Origin: Thermoplasmatota archaeon
Lineage (GTDB): Archaea > Thermoplasmatota > Thermoplasmata > Thermoplasmatales > Thermoplasmataceae
Direction: 5' to 3'
Length of the DNA stretch: 43,269 nucleotides
Assembly: GCA_023379825.1 (NCBI GenBank)
Contig: JAMCPQ010000031.1
Location: 1-43,269 of the forward strand
The translations under genes were made by a program, and so were the position numbers. The notes beneath the pieces were generated by a model. It was not told where the DNA came from and did no database searches. It saw only the letters and a program-made list of their open reading frames with translations. Below, piece after piece: positions 1-7,989 of the stretch (its first letter is position 1; each line of letters begins with the position of its first letter).

Positions 1-242
1 TACACCAGTGTTACGTTATAGGGTAGGAAGAATGGAAGAACGTTAATTATTACTGTACTGTTCTGCTTTAAATCAATCATAGTACCCGCTTGGACAAGAA
101 CAGAGCTTGATCCCCGGGAAAACCCATCTTGATATCCAATATCCTTACCATGGATGAGGCCAAGCTCATAAAATCCTACTGATGCAGAAATTAATGCAAC
201 TGTTACTACAGTGGCAATGATAAGATCTCTTTTCCTCCACAC
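1..242 (-). CDS. Membrane-anchored protein, N-terminal fragment (runs off window edge)
   Basis: Only the first 80 codons are present; the gene continues beyond base 1. The reading frame opens with GTG at 242-240, and an in-frame TAG lies two codons upstream, so the start is well bounded. The protein begins VWRKRD, then a hydrophobic segment at about residues 7-23 (a signal anchor or signal peptide), followed by a polar part that would lie outside the cell. There is no Shine-Dalgarno; a TATA-like element at 263-272 places the transcription start at or next to the GTG, so the mRNA is probably leaderless. I do not recognise the family. The fragment is too short to assign function. Confidence 0.6.
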   Translation of the reverse strand, partial: MWRKRDLIIATVVTVALISASVGFYELGLIHGKDIGYQDGFSRGSSSVLVQAGTMIDLKQNSTVIINVLPFFLPYNVTLV

Positions 243-262
243 AGTCTAAAATTATCTTCATT

Positions 263-272
263 CTATATAATA
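263..272 (-). promoter_or_regulatory. TATA box of the partial membrane protein
   Basis: On the minus strand this reads TATTATATAG, centred about 26 nt before the GTG at 242. That spacing fits a leaderless archaeal transcript. Confidence 0.45.
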
Positions 273-339
273 TCAGCGAATCTCTCAGCTCAGATGGAAC
301 TCTTAAGATCCATTCTTATAGAAAGTCACTGAAAGGATT

Positions 340-410
340 GCGGGTGCCGGGATTTGAACCCGGGTCATAGGCTTGGGAAGCCCATGTGATAACCCCTACA
401 CTACACCCGC
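340..410 (-). tRNA. tRNA-Gly (anticodon CCC)
   Basis: On the minus strand a 71-nt cloverleaf can be drawn. The 7-bp acceptor stem is GCGGGTG/CACCCGC. The T arm contains GGGTTCAAATCCC. The anticodon arm is TGGGC-TTCCCAA-GCCTA, giving anticodon CCC (reads GGG). No CCA end is encoded and there is no intron. Confidence 0.93.
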
Positions 411-424
411 TCGTTTACTTGCAT

Positions 425-430
425 AAAAAA
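425..430 (-). terminator. Possible oligo-T terminator of gdhA
   Basis: On the minus strand a run of six T follows the gdhA stop codon by about 24 nt. Oligo-T tracts are the usual intrinsic termination signal in archaea. There is no hairpin, so the call is weak. Confidence 0.3.
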
Positions 431-453
431 GATGGGTAAAATGTTTTGGTTGG

Positions 454-1704
454 TTAATACCAACCTCTCAGTTTCATTGCGTCAGCTACTCTTTTGACCG
501 AGACTATGTATGCACCAGTTCTGTTGTCCACGTTATGGGACTTTGCAGTGAATAATACATCGTGTGTGGCCTGGTTCATTTTAAGCCTCAGTCTGTCATA
601 AACTTCCTGCTCTGTCCAGTAATATCCTCCCTGGTTCTGCACCCATTCAAAGTATGATACAGTTACTCCTCCGGAGTTAGCAAGGAAGTCTGGCAGAACC
701 ATTACCTTGTTCTTGAAGAGTATCTCATCAGCTTCTGGAGTGGTCGGACCGTTTGCGAGCTCAAGAACAATCTTTGCCTTGATCTTTGATGCGTTGTCGC
801 CTCTAATCTGATTCTCTATAGCTGCAGGGATCAAAACCTCCACTGGAAGTTCGAGAAGCTCCTCGTTTGATATGTTTTTGGCACCTGGGAAGTTCGAGAC
901 TGAGCCTGTCTTTTTCTTGTGATCCATCACCTTATTGTAATCAAGTCCGGATTCAAGATATATGCCCCCCTTTGTATCAGATATTGCAACTACCTTTGAT
1001 TTGAACATCTCAGAAACAAGCTTCATGGCAAACTGGCCAGCATTTCCAAAGCCCTGTATTGCCACCTTTACCTTTGAGAGGTCCAGAGCGATACTCTTTG
1101 CAGCCTCCTCCAGAACATACATTCCGCCTCTTGCTGTTGCATCTCCTCTTCCAAGGGAACCTCCAATCTCCAGGGGTTTTCCTGTGATAACTCCAGGAGC
1201 AGAATGGCGTGCAATCTTCTCATATTCATCCATCATCCATGCCATTATCTGAGGAGTTGTGTAAACATCAGGGGCGGGAACGTCAATCTCCGGCCCTATG
1301 AATTCATAGGCAGCCCTTACATATCCTCTGCTGAGTCTTTCAAGCTCTCCCTGACTCATCTTCTTTGGATCGCATATTACTCCACCCTTGCCTCCTCCAA
1401 GAGGAAGGTTTGTTATTGCCGTCTTCCATGTCATCCACGCTGAAAGTGCCTTGACCGTGGAGAGTGTTTCATCCGGGTGGAACCTTATTCCGCCTTTTGC
1501 CGGTCCCCTGGCATTATTGTATCTTACTCTGAAGCCTTGAAATACCTTTGTTTTGCCATCATCCATCTTTACCGGAATGCTGAACTGAAAAATGTTCATC
1601 GGACTGCTCAGCAATTCCAGAGCCTGTCTGTCCAGTTTCATCACTTCAGCGGCCTTGTTCAGCTGCTTTAAAGCGATTTCAAAAGGATCCAAGTTTTCTG
1701 ACAT
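454..1704 (-). CDS. gdhA: Glutamate dehydrogenase
   Basis: Catalyses reversible oxidative deamination of glutamate to 2-oxoglutarate and ammonia with NAD(P), in the cytoplasm. The 416-aa length is the usual hexameric GDH size. Visible motifs are the substrate-binding region [11 protein letters not shown] (67-77), the catalytic-lysine segment [10 protein letters not shown] (Lys106), the catalytic aspartate in DVPAPDV (Asp146) and the nucleotide-binding GFGNAG (218-223). The ATG start is preceded by AAGGTAG about 6 nt upstream, and this element is part of a hairpin at 1714-1739. It is transcribed alone, divergently from the DUF998 gene. It probably links amino-acid catabolism to the citric-acid cycle. 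Leu/Phe dehydrogenases are related, but the sequence around Lys106 and the length fit GDH. Confidence 0.95.
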   Translation of the reverse strand: MSENLDPFEIALKQLNKAAEVMKLDRQALELLSSPMNIFQFSIPVKMDDGKTKVFQGFRVRYNNARGPAKGGIRFHPDETLSTVKALSAWMTWKTAITNLPLGGGKGGVICDPKKMSQGELERLSRGYVRAAYEFIGPEIDVPAPDVYTTPQIMAWMMDEYEKIARHSAPGVITGKPLEIGGSLGRGDATARGGMYVLEEAAKSIALDLSKVKVAIQGFGNAGQFAMKLVSEMFKSKVVAISDTKGGIYLESGLDYNKVMDHKKKTGSVSNFPGAKNISNEELLELPVEVLIPAAIENQIRGDNASKIKAKIVLELANGPTTPEADEILFKNKVMVLPDFLANSGGVTVSYFEWVQNQGGYYWTEQEVYDRLRLKMNQATHDVLFTAKSHNVDNRTGAYIVSVKRVADAMKLRGWY

Positions 1705-1713
1705 ATTTCTCTA

Positions 1714-1739
1714 CCTTCTGTCCCGGTGGGACAGGAAGG
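1714..1739 (-). promoter_or_regulatory. Imperfect palindrome/hairpin in the gdhA leader
   Basis: The arms CTGTCCC/GGGACAG (7 bp, 3-nt loop) are extended by CCTT/AAGG across one bulged base, giving 11 bp in total. It begins at the transcription start predicted from the TATA box at 1761-1768. Its 3' arm carries AAGG(T), the only Shine-Dalgarno-like sequence before the gdhA ATG. It may be an RNA hairpin hiding the ribosome site or a DNA operator at the start point. Confidence 0.55.
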
Positions 1740-1760
1740 TATTACTAGGGATTAGATTAA

Positions 1761-1768
1761 CTTTATAT
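1761..1768 (-). promoter_or_regulatory. TATA box of gdhA
   Basis: Minus strand ATATAAAG. The predicted start of transcription is near 1738-1740, leaving a leader of about 35 nt. This is unusual for a first gene in this window, most of which look leaderless. Confidence 0.45.
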
Positions 1769-1804
1769 GATATGTTCTGACATGGATATTTTTTAGCAGC
1801 GAAC

Positions 1805-1812
1805 AATTATAA
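1805..1812 (+). promoter_or_regulatory. TATA box of the DUF998 gene
   Basis: AATTATAA centred about 27 nt before the ATG at 1836, consistent with a leaderless mRNA. Confidence 0.45.
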
Positions 1813-1835
1813 GAGCCTGTGACAATTCTATTTAA

Positions 1836-2468
1836 ATGAATGAAACAAAAAATGTCACAAATGAAAAGTCCGGAATCGGCTCCTCCAGGATGTCCATGGC
1901 CGCTGGAACTGCCGGTCCACTGATTGCTCTTATCTTTCTTGTAACTGACATACTTATTTCACCATGGTTCAGCTGGTACAAAAGTGCACTTTCTGACCTT
2001 GGAGTCCACACATACGGCTACCTTTTCAATTCCGGCCTCATTATTGAGGGGTTACTGAATATAGTATTTGTTTATGGCCTTCGCAGATACTTTAAGCTGA
2101 AATCCTACATAAGCGCGATTCTTATTATCGCAGGCGTAAGCCTAGCATTTGTTGGAGTCTTCAATGAACACTTCGGGGCAATCCACCTTGTGCTGGCCCT
2201 GATTTATTTCATTCTGTTTCCCACAGGGATAGTATTATTTTCGCTTTCGGGAATTGAGAAGAGAAAATATGAAGCCCCCATGGGAATAGCTCTTTCAATC
2301 ATCGGTCTTGCATTCATAATTGTCGGGATACTGGAGGTATTCAAATTGGTCAGTACCCCACTTGCCCTTGGATTTTATGAATTTGTGGAGGCCATTGCTC
2401 TTATAATATGGTCAGTGGAGGTATCACTTTCAAGGATCATTTACCCTTCCATAAACAGAACCACCTGA
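1836..2468 (+). CDS. DUF998 family membrane protein
   Basis: A 210-aa protein with about six transmembrane helices after a short polar N-terminus. The segment reading SPWFSWYKSALSDLGVH (about residues 43-59) is the hallmark of the DUF998 family: a first helix ends in a tryptophan-rich stretch followed by LSDLG. The family consists of small archaeal and bacterial integral membrane proteins with no established function. The start follows a TATA element at 1805-1812 by the distance expected for a leaderless transcript. No operon partner is evident, since mtnB downstream has its own TATA box. The family call is from sequence pattern; no function is implied. Confidence 0.75.
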   Translation: MNETKNVTNEKSGIGSSRMSMAAGTAGPLIALIFLVTDILISPWFSWYKSALSDLGVHTYGYLFNSGLIIEGLLNIVFVYGLRRYFKLKSYISAILIIAGVSLAFVGVFNEHFGAIHLVLALIYFILFPTGIVLFSLSGIEKRKYEAPMGIALSIIGLAFIIVGILEVFKLVSTPLALGFYEFVEAIALIIWSVEVSLSRIIYPSINRTT

Positions 2469-2528
2469 CCTGAAGATTCTATCCCCCATATTCCTTTTCC
2501 CAACATATCAAATTATGACCTTTGTTTT

Positions 2529-2537
2529 TATTATAAG
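2529..2537 (+). promoter_or_regulatory. TATA box of the mtnBDC cluster
   Basis: TATTATAAG lies about 22 nt (centre) before the mtnB ATG at 2555, so the transcript has almost no leader. Confidence 0.45.
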
Positions 2538-2554
2538 TTAACATACACCATAAA

Positions 2555-3205
2555 ATGCCCATAAACTGGAATAACGAACTTCAAACGGCTCTTTCCGCGC
2601 AGATTCCCAAAATAATACAGACTGGAAAATATCTTTATGACAGGGGCTGGCTATATGCCACCAGCGGGAACATTAGCTCGGTGGTTTCCTCCAGAGATGG
2701 GGTAATTGCTATAACTGAAAGCGGCACACCTAAAGGCAGTCTGACCCCCGAGAATATAATAGCAATAGACCGGGATATGAATGTTCTTAAGGGCACAGGA
2801 AAACCGAGCAGTGAAACACTTCTTCATATTGAACTTGTAAGTTCTGCCGGTGCAGGAGCTGTGATTCATACACACTCCGTATGGTCAAATGCAATTTCAG
2901 CCCATTTTTCTGATTCTGATGGAATATACCTGAGCGGATATGAGATGCTGAAAGCTCTTCAGGGCGTAAACACCCACAAGCATGAAGAATTTATCCCGCT
3001 TTTGGAAAATAGCCAGAATATGAAGGAAGTGTCAAATAAGATTCATGAGATGATGAAACAGAAAGAGGGGTTGCATGGTTTCATACTCCGGAAACATGGC
3101 CTTTATACATGGGGAAAGGACCTGAATGAGGGCCTCAGACATCTGGAGGCACTTGAATACTTGCTGGAAACTGAAGGAAGACTTCTTAGCTTCAAAGATA
3201 AATAA
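2555..3205 (+). CDS. mtnB: Methylthioribulose-1-phosphate dehydratase
   Basis: A class II aldolase/adducin-fold enzyme expected to dehydrate 5-methylthioribulose 1-phosphate to 2,3-diketo-5-methylthiopentyl 1-phosphate in the methionine salvage pathway. The zinc site is visible as His105 and His107 (HTHSVW) plus His180 (KHGLYTWG). Conserved SSETLLH (85-91) and the HKHEEFIPLLEN stretch (140-151) match MtnB rather than fuculose or ribulose-phosphate aldolases. The length, 216 aa, is typical. It heads a plus-strand cluster with the next two enzymes of the same pathway, which supports the assignment. Confidence 0.88.
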   Translation: MPINWNNELQTALSAQIPKIIQTGKYLYDRGWLYATSGNISSVVSSRDGVIAITESGTPKGSLTPENIIAIDRDMNVLKGTGKPSSETLLHIELVSSAGAGAVIHTHSVWSNAISAHFSDSDGIYLSGYEMLKALQGVNTHKHEEFIPLLENSQNMKEVSNKIHEMMKQKEGLHGFILRKHGLYTWGKDLNEGLRHLEALEYLLETEGRLLSFKDK

Positions 3206-3236
3206 CTAAAAAGCATGATGGCATTGAGTGTTTTGT

Positions 3237-3791
3237 ATGGTAGTAGTGAGCATTCCAGATAAGGGCCGCACAATAACCGACAGGGCTGAAGCTGCTGAGT
3301 ATCTCGCTAGCATTGGCATTGAATACGATCACTGGGAATCAACGACTGATCTTGGTGAATCTCCAACCCAGGAAGAGGTTCTAAAGGCTTACAGCAAAGA
3401 TATAGAGGAACTCAAGAAAAGAGGAGGCTACAACACCGCTGACGTGATTGACATGAAGCCGGACACTCCGAAGCTGGATGGAATGCTGTCAAAGTTCAGC
3501 AGTGAACACTGGCATGATGAGGATGAGGTAAGATTCACTCTTGAGGGCAGAGGACTGTTTCATGTTCACCCGGAGAACGGAGATGTCACTGTAATCGAGG
3601 TCAGCAAGGGTGACCTGATCAGGATACCCAGAAATACCCTGCACTGGTTCAATCTGTGCGGAGAAAAGAGGATAAGGGCAATAAGGCTCTTTCAGAATAT
3701 GTCAGGGTGGACGCCATACTATTCCGGAAGCAGAATAGACTCAAGATACCAACCTGTATGCATGGGCCCTGCTTACATTCCTCCAGAATAA
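3237..3791 (+). CDS. mtnD: Acireductone dioxygenase
   Basis: A cupin enzyme that uses O2 to cleave acireductone in methionine salvage, giving 4-methylthio-2-oxobutanoate and formate with Fe2+. With the ATG at 3237 the protein is 184 aa. The metal ligands fit the family pattern: His91, His93 and Glu97 in HWHDEDEVRF, and His136 in PRNTLHWF. An in-frame GTG at 3228 would add three residues; I prefer the ATG because MVVVSIPDKG aligns better with a cupin N-terminus. It lies 31 nt after mtnB and just before mtnC, an order that follows the pathway closely. Archaeal copies of this O2-dependent enzyme are not common. Confidence 0.9.
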   Translation: MVVVSIPDKGRTITDRAEAAEYLASIGIEYDHWESTTDLGESPTQEEVLKAYSKDIEELKKRGGYNTADVIDMKPDTPKLDGMLSKFSSEHWHDEDEVRFTLEGRGLFHVHPENGDVTVIEVSKGDLIRIPRNTLHWFNLCGEKRIRAIRLFQNMSGWTPYYSGSRIDSRYQPVCMGPAYIPPE

Positions 3792-3809
3792 AAGAGGGTG
3801 GAACAATTC

Positions 3810-4523
3810 GTGATACAGCCAAAGGCGGTACTTCTTGATATAGAGGGGACGACAACCCCTATTGACTTCGTATACAGAAAGCTCTTTCCATATGCAAAGG
3901 AACATCTGAATGAGTTTCTCGATGCACATTCTGAAGATCCAGAGGTCAGGAAGTGTCTCAATGAATTGCAGCAGATTTATGGTCGCACTTACGGGGCGGA
4001 TTCGGTAAAAGATGGCAGAATAGACAGCACTGAACTTAGAAACTTTATCATTTCACTTATAGATTCTGACAGCAAGGCAACTGCGCTCAAGGATCTTGAA
4101 GCAATGATATGGAATTCAGGCTATGCAACCGGTGAACTCAAGGGCGAGGTGTACCCTGATGTCCCGTCGGCAATCAGAAGGTGGCATGATTCAGGAATAG
4201 TTGTATGTATATACTCATCAGGCAGCGTTCCGGCGCAGAAGGCCATTTTTTCCACAACCTCCTACGGTGACCTGACGAGATACATCTTTTCATACTTTGA
4301 CACAAATATAGGCCCGAAGTCCCGGCCTGAAAGCTATGAAAGGATCTCCGGCCTTATTGGTGTGGAACCTGCAAGGATTGCCTTTGTTTCAGATAGCCTC
4401 AATGAGCTTCAGGCTGCAGAGATATCCGGTTACATGACTTTTCTTTCAGTGAGACCCGGGATGAACCATTCTGGAGATGCCAAATACAGAGTGATAAGAA
4501 ACTTCTCGGAGCTTGGTTTCTAA
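3810..4523 (+). CDS. mtnC: Enolase-phosphatase E1
   Basis: A HAD-superfamily bifunctional enzyme that enolises and dephosphorylates 2,3-diketo-5-methylthiopentyl 1-phosphate to acireductone, the substrate of MtnD. The E1 signature LLDIEGTTTPIDFV carries the nucleophile region (Asp10, Glu12). Motif II is SSGSVPAQK, the lysine of motif III is in GPKSRPESY, and motif IV is FVSDSLNELQAA. I chose the GTG at 3810 because GAGGGTGG at 3794-3801 sits 8 nt before it; a GTG at 3798 in the same frame would add four residues but overlaps that ribosome site. The family is usually 220-250 aa; here it is 237. Confidence 0.88.
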   Translation: MIQPKAVLLDIEGTTTPIDFVYRKLFPYAKEHLNEFLDAHSEDPEVRKCLNELQQIYGRTYGADSVKDGRIDSTELRNFIISLIDSDSKATALKDLEAMIWNSGYATGELKGEVYPDVPSAIRRWHDSGIVVCIYSSGSVPAQKAIFSTTSYGDLTRYIFSYFDTNIGPKSRPESYERISGLIGVEPARIAFVSDSLNELQAAEISGYMTFLSVRPGMNHSGDAKYRVIRNFSELGF

Positions 4524-4672
4524 AGGTGCTTGTGGTCTTCAATTAAAGATTCTGACCGGATACCCGCCATATAATCAATCTCAGTTTTCCCCTTATATTG
4601 ATCTCTCTGAAGGAAAGAAAAGGATTAATTACAATTTAGATGATTCGCTTCCATAAGACTTCATAGATGTGA

Positions 4673-5422
4673 ATGACAATGCTGAAAATGACAATTTCAT
4701 TGAAAAACCTCAAGGAAATAGCGGATCTCCTTAACACAGTGGTAACTGAAGCTAAATTTAAAGTGACACCTGAAGGGCTGTCCGTTAAGGCAGTAGATCC
4801 AGCACATGTTGCCATGGTTTCCATGGATATTCCAAAGGGAGCTTTTGTTGAATACACCACTGACGGTGAAGAGGAGCTGGCGATTGATGTTGAAAGAGTC
4901 AAATCTGTTATAAAGCTGGCCTCACCAAGCGATCTTGTCACAATGAGCAGAGACGGAGGAAAGTTGAGGTTTGAAATCAGTACAATTGTCAAGAGTATAT
5001 CTCTGCTGGATAACAATTCCGTCACAACTCCAAGGGTTCCACAGATAAATTCAGAAAGTTATGTTGTAGTTTCCAAGGGCAACCTTGAACGTGGTCTCAA
5101 AGCAGCGGAAGATGTGTCTGATTCCATAAGACTGACTCTTAACGGAGAGGAGCTTAGGGCAAGATCTGTTTCTGATTCCGAGGAATCTGAAATGATCCTT
5201 CCCAGGGATATGCTCAAGGAGATTAAATGCACACAGACAATTAAAAGCTCATACCCCCTGGAATACCTTCTGAAGCTTGTTAAATCCCTGTCTAGCGCTG
5301 AGGACATCAAGTTAAGCTTCAAGGACGATTATCCACTGACCATTGAATTCAAATTTGGCCAGTCAAAGGATTCTGAATCAATTTCCGGGAACTTCCTCCT
5401 TGCTCCAAGAATGGAGCAATAA
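4673..5422 (+). CDS. pcn: DNA polymerase sliding clamp (PCNA)
   Basis: The homotrimeric ring that tethers DNA polymerases, FEN1 and ligase to DNA. At 249 aa it matches archaeal PCNA length. The N-terminal domain shows LKEIADLLNTVVTEAKF and the DPAHVAMVSMDIP loop; the C-terminal domain ends with FLLAPRMEQ, the usual clamp tail where partner PIP peptides dock. The ATG at 4673 is followed in frame by ATGs at 4679 and 4688; the last gives MTISLKNL, also a good start, so the true N-terminus is uncertain by up to five residues. No clear TATA box is seen at the leaderless distance. It is probably monocistronic. Confidence 0.93.
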   Translation: MTMLKMTISLKNLKEIADLLNTVVTEAKFKVTPEGLSVKAVDPAHVAMVSMDIPKGAFVEYTTDGEEELAIDVERVKSVIKLASPSDLVTMSRDGGKLRFEISTIVKSISLLDNNSVTTPRVPQINSESYVVVSKGNLERGLKAAEDVSDSIRLTLNGEELRARSVSDSEESEMILPRDMLKEIKCTQTIKSSYPLEYLLKLVKSLSSAEDIKLSFKDDYPLTIEFKFGQSKDSESISGNFLLAPRMEQ

Positions 5423-5446
5423 ACAAACTTCCAATCCTGTTTGTTT
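5421..5446 (+). terminator. Possible terminator hairpin after pcn
   Basis: AAACAAAC and GTTTGTTT form a perfect 8-bp inverted repeat with a 10-nt spacer, overlapping the last bases of the pcn stop codon and ending in TTTT. The stem is A/T-rich, so the evidence is modest. Confidence 0.3.
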
Positions 5447-5580
5447 TGAAGAATCCTTCACCAGCTTATTTTGAAACAGCGATCATATTTTATTCATAAG
5501 TTTCTAATGCAAGTTCAGAGATTTAGAAGCAATGTGATTCCTGCGTAACATTTTTAAAAGTTGGTTAACCATTTGGAAAC

Positions 5581-5654
5581 GGGCGGGGAGGGATTCGGAC
5601 CCCCGACCTGCAGCTTAGGAGGCTGCTGCCATATCCTGACTAGGCCACCCGCCC
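5581..5654 (-). tRNA. tRNA-Arg (anticodon CCU)
   Basis: A 74-nt cloverleaf on the minus strand. The acceptor stem is GGGCGGG/CCCGCCC. The T-arm contains GGGGGTCCGAATCCCT. The anticodon stem-loop is GCAGC-CTCCTAA-GCTGC, giving anticodon CCT (reads AGG). There is no encoded CCA and no intron. Confidence 0.93.
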
Positions 5655-5767
5655 ATCCTGAGGGGATTGTATCATTCTTTAAGTTTTTTCGCTGAATTTT
5701 GTAGTTGAGCCATCCCTAATTTGTTTTGTCCAGGTTAAATTAGTAATTCCATACTTAAAAAAGAAGA

Positions 5768-5775
5768 ATTAAATT
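5768..5775 (+). promoter_or_regulatory. TATA box of queD-queC
   Basis: ATTAAATT is centred about 27 nt before the queD ATG at 5799, so the queDC mRNA is probably leaderless. Confidence 0.4.
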
Positions 5776-5798
5776 GAATCTTACCATAAAGTGCCAGT

Positions 5799-6272
5799 AT
5801 GAAGATGACTATTGACGGGTGGGGCAATAATCTGAGATTTTCCTCCGCCCACTTTATTCCTGATCTTGGAAAATGCTCAAGACTGCATGGTCATGACTAT
5901 GCGGTTTCCATTGAACTGGAAGGTGAAATGGAAAATGGTATACTTGTGGATTACGGAGATGTCAAAAAGGTGATTAGAAAGGTTCTGGAAACTTATGATC
6001 ACAGGGTACTTGTTCCGACACTTGGAGTCAGGTCAACCGTAAATGTTCAACAGGAACAGGTAAAGGTGGAATACAGCGGAAAGACTATGAGTTTCTTCAG
6101 GGAGGATGTTTGCTTCATTGAAGCCGATATCTCCTCAAGCGAGAACCTGGCCTCCATTATCGGCTCGCAAATAAAGAAGGAACTTGGCGTTTACAAAAAC
6201 CTCAGCAATCTGACACTTACTGTTTATGAGGGCCCATCACAGGGTTCTTCGGTTCGTATTGACCTGAAATGA
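5799..6272 (+). CDS. queD: 6-carboxy-tetrahydropterin synthase (QueD)
   Basis: Converts 7,8-dihydroneopterin triphosphate to 6-carboxy-tetrahydropterin, the second step towards preQ0. In archaea preQ0 is inserted into tRNA at position 15 and becomes archaeosine. The zinc ligands are His18 (SSAHF), His30 and His32 in CSRLHGHDY. The catalytic cysteine, Cys26, gives the CxxxHGH spacing typical of QueD rather than pyruvoyl-tetrahydropterin synthase. The Asp-His pair is at YDH (66-68) and the substrate-binding glutamate is in VYEGP (Glu143). At 157 aa it is slightly longer than bacterial QueD. The stop overlaps the queC start (ATGA), so the two are translationally coupled. Confidence 0.9.
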   Translation: MKMTIDGWGNNLRFSSAHFIPDLGKCSRLHGHDYAVSIELEGEMENGILVDYGDVKKVIRKVLETYDHRVLVPTLGVRSTVNVQQEQVKVEYSGKTMSFFREDVCFIEADISSSENLASIIGSQIKKELGVYKNLSNLTLTVYEGPSQGSSVRIDLK

Positions 6273-6961
6273 AGGAAAAAGCTGTGGTTCTGCTATCCGG
6301 TGGGCTTGATTCCTCTACAGTGCTAGCCTATGCCATTGAAAGGGGTTTTGAATGCACTGGACTCACCTTTAATTATGGACAGCGCCATGCCAGGGAGAAT
6401 AACTCAGCAAGGGCCATTTCCTCCAGATATGGCATTGAATTGAAAGATGCAAGAATTAACCTTTCTGAATTTATAAAAAGTTCCCTGACCGGTTATGGCA
6501 GCGTTGAGCACAGAGACATAGAGAGCATTGAGGAAAGTTTACCTAATACCTATGTCCCTGCCAGAAACATTATCATGATTTCCATTGCGGCTGGACTCCT
6601 TCAGACCATAGGAGGGAATACAATCTTCATAGGGGCAAACGCACTTGACTATTCTGGATATCCAGACTGCAGGCCCGAGTTTTTCAACGCGATGGAGAAG
6701 GCAATTAACACAGGGACAGGATCAGTGGGCAGTAACCAGATCAGAATTTCAGTACCTCTTCAATATCTCAGAAAATCCGAAATAATTAAAATGGGTATGA
6801 AGATGGGAGTCCCTTATGAACTGACATGGTCATGCTACGAAGGCAATGAGGAAGCCTGTGGAATGTGCGATTCATGCCAGTTGAGGCTCAGAGGATTCAT
6901 GGAGGCGGGAGTTCCTGATCCCATAAAATATTCAAAATATCCGGAATTCTACAAAAAATAG
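6269..6961 (+). CDS. queC: 7-cyano-7-deazaguanine synthase (QueC)
   Basis: An ATP-dependent enzyme that turns 7-carboxy-7-deazaguanine into preQ0, the precursor of archaeosine in tRNA. The PP-loop ATP-binding motif is SGGLDSS (10-16). The structural zinc site is made of Cys189, Cys197, Cys200 and Cys203 near the C-terminus (CYEGNEEACGMCDSC). The length, 230 aa, is normal. It overlaps queD by 4 nt. The other genes of the pathway (queE, GTP cyclohydrolase, archaeal TGT) are not in this window. It converges with mdh, whose stop lies 13 nt away on the other strand. Confidence 0.93.
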   Translation: MKEKAVVLLSGGLDSSTVLAYAIERGFECTGLTFNYGQRHARENNSARAISSRYGIELKDARINLSEFIKSSLTGYGSVEHRDIESIEESLPNTYVPARNIIMISIAAGLLQTIGGNTIFIGANALDYSGYPDCRPEFFNAMEKAINTGTGSVGSNQIRISVPLQYLRKSEIIKMGMKMGVPYELTWSCYEGNEEACGMCDSCQLRLRGFMEAGVPDPIKYSKYPEFYKK

Positions 6962-6974
6962 TGGGAAATTGAAT

Positions 6975-7943
6975 TTATTTAGAGAGAAATTCGTCAACTT
7001 TCCTGCAGTTTTCTCTTACAGAGTCAACTGTCTTCTTCCACAGGGCCAGCTCATCTTCATTGAAGTCAATGTCCATTATCTGTTCCACTCCGTTGGACCC
7101 TATTTTTATAGGAACCCCGATGAAAATTCCCTCAGCACCGTAATGCTTTGCATGAGACCCGGAAAGGTAAGCGGCGCATGGGATCACGCGCATCTTGTCA
7201 CGCACAATGGACTCTGCCATGGCTGTAATTGATATTCCGGGAGCATAGTAAGCGCTTCCTGTCTTCAGATAATTCACGATCTCCCCTCCACCGAATCTTG
7301 TTCTCTTTATTATTTCGTCAATTTTTTCCTTTGAGAGGAGGTTAGATATTGGTATTCCACCAACACTTGAATATCTGATGAATGGAACCATGTCATCTCC
7401 GTGTCCACCTATTACAAAAGCAAGGACATCCTCAACGGAAACATTCAGTTCCTGTGCAAGAAAAGTCCGGAACCTTGCACTGTCGAGTGAGCCACCTAGC
7501 CCCATGATCCTCTCAGGCTTGAACCCGGATACCTTGTAGAAAGCATACGCCATGATGTCTGCGGGATTGGATACAACTATGACTCTGGCTTCCGGAGCAT
7601 ACTGTTTGACGTTTTTCGCGACATCAGACATAATTTCCAGATTTTTGTTAAGGAGGTCATCCCTGCTCATTCCAGGCTTTCTGGCAAGTCCTGCCGTTAC
7701 TACGACAACATCACTGCCTTTCAGATTCTCATATTTTGACCTGTCCACTGTTGTGAAACCGTAAACTTTAGAGTCTGACTTCCAGTGGGGCTGACCTTCC
7801 AGCATATCAAGTGCCTTTCCTTCAGGCACTCCTTCTACCACATCAAAAAGATATACATCCCCTAGCTCTTTCAATGCAAGAAACTGAGCGAGTGTTGCAC
7901 CCACATTTCCTGCCCCTATTACAGAAATCTTTGTTCGAGGCAT
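6975..7943 (-). CDS. mdh: Malate dehydrogenase (LDH-like type)
   Basis: Interconverts malate and oxaloacetate with NAD(P)H in the citric-acid cycle. The 322-aa protein has the dinucleotide motif GAGNVG (10-15). The substrate-specificity arginine in LARKPGMSR (Arg88) is the position that is Gln in lactate dehydrogenases, and Arg94 completes the pair. Asp154 and the catalytic His181 lie in GGHGDDMVP. The Arg at 88 favours malate over lactate. The ATG follows a TATA element at 7963-7972 by about 24 nt with no Shine-Dalgarno, so the mRNA is probably leaderless. It is monocistronic, convergent with queC. Confidence 0.92.
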   Translation of the reverse strand: MPRTKISVIGAGNVGATLAQFLALKELGDVYLFDVVEGVPEGKALDMLEGQPHWKSDSKVYGFTTVDRSKYENLKGSDVVVVTAGLARKPGMSRDDLLNKNLEIMSDVAKNVKQYAPEARVIVVSNPADIMAYAFYKVSGFKPERIMGLGGSLDSARFRTFLAQELNVSVEDVLAFVIGGHGDDMVPFIRYSSVGGIPISNLLSKEKIDEIIKRTRFGGGEIVNYLKTGSAYYAPGISITAMAESIVRDKMRVIPCAAYLSGSHAKHYGAEGIFIGVPIKIGSNGVEQIMDIDFNEDELALWKKTVDSVRENCRKVDEFLSK

Positions 7944-7962
7944 AGCCGTATATGTCTTCTAC

Positions 7963-7972
7963 AAAAATAAAC
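7963..7972 (-). promoter_or_regulatory. TATA box of mdh
   Basis: Minus strand GTTTATTTTT, centred about 24 nt before the mdh ATG; fits a leaderless mRNA. Confidence 0.4.
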
Positions 7973-7989
7973 ATGTCGTGGTTTATGGT

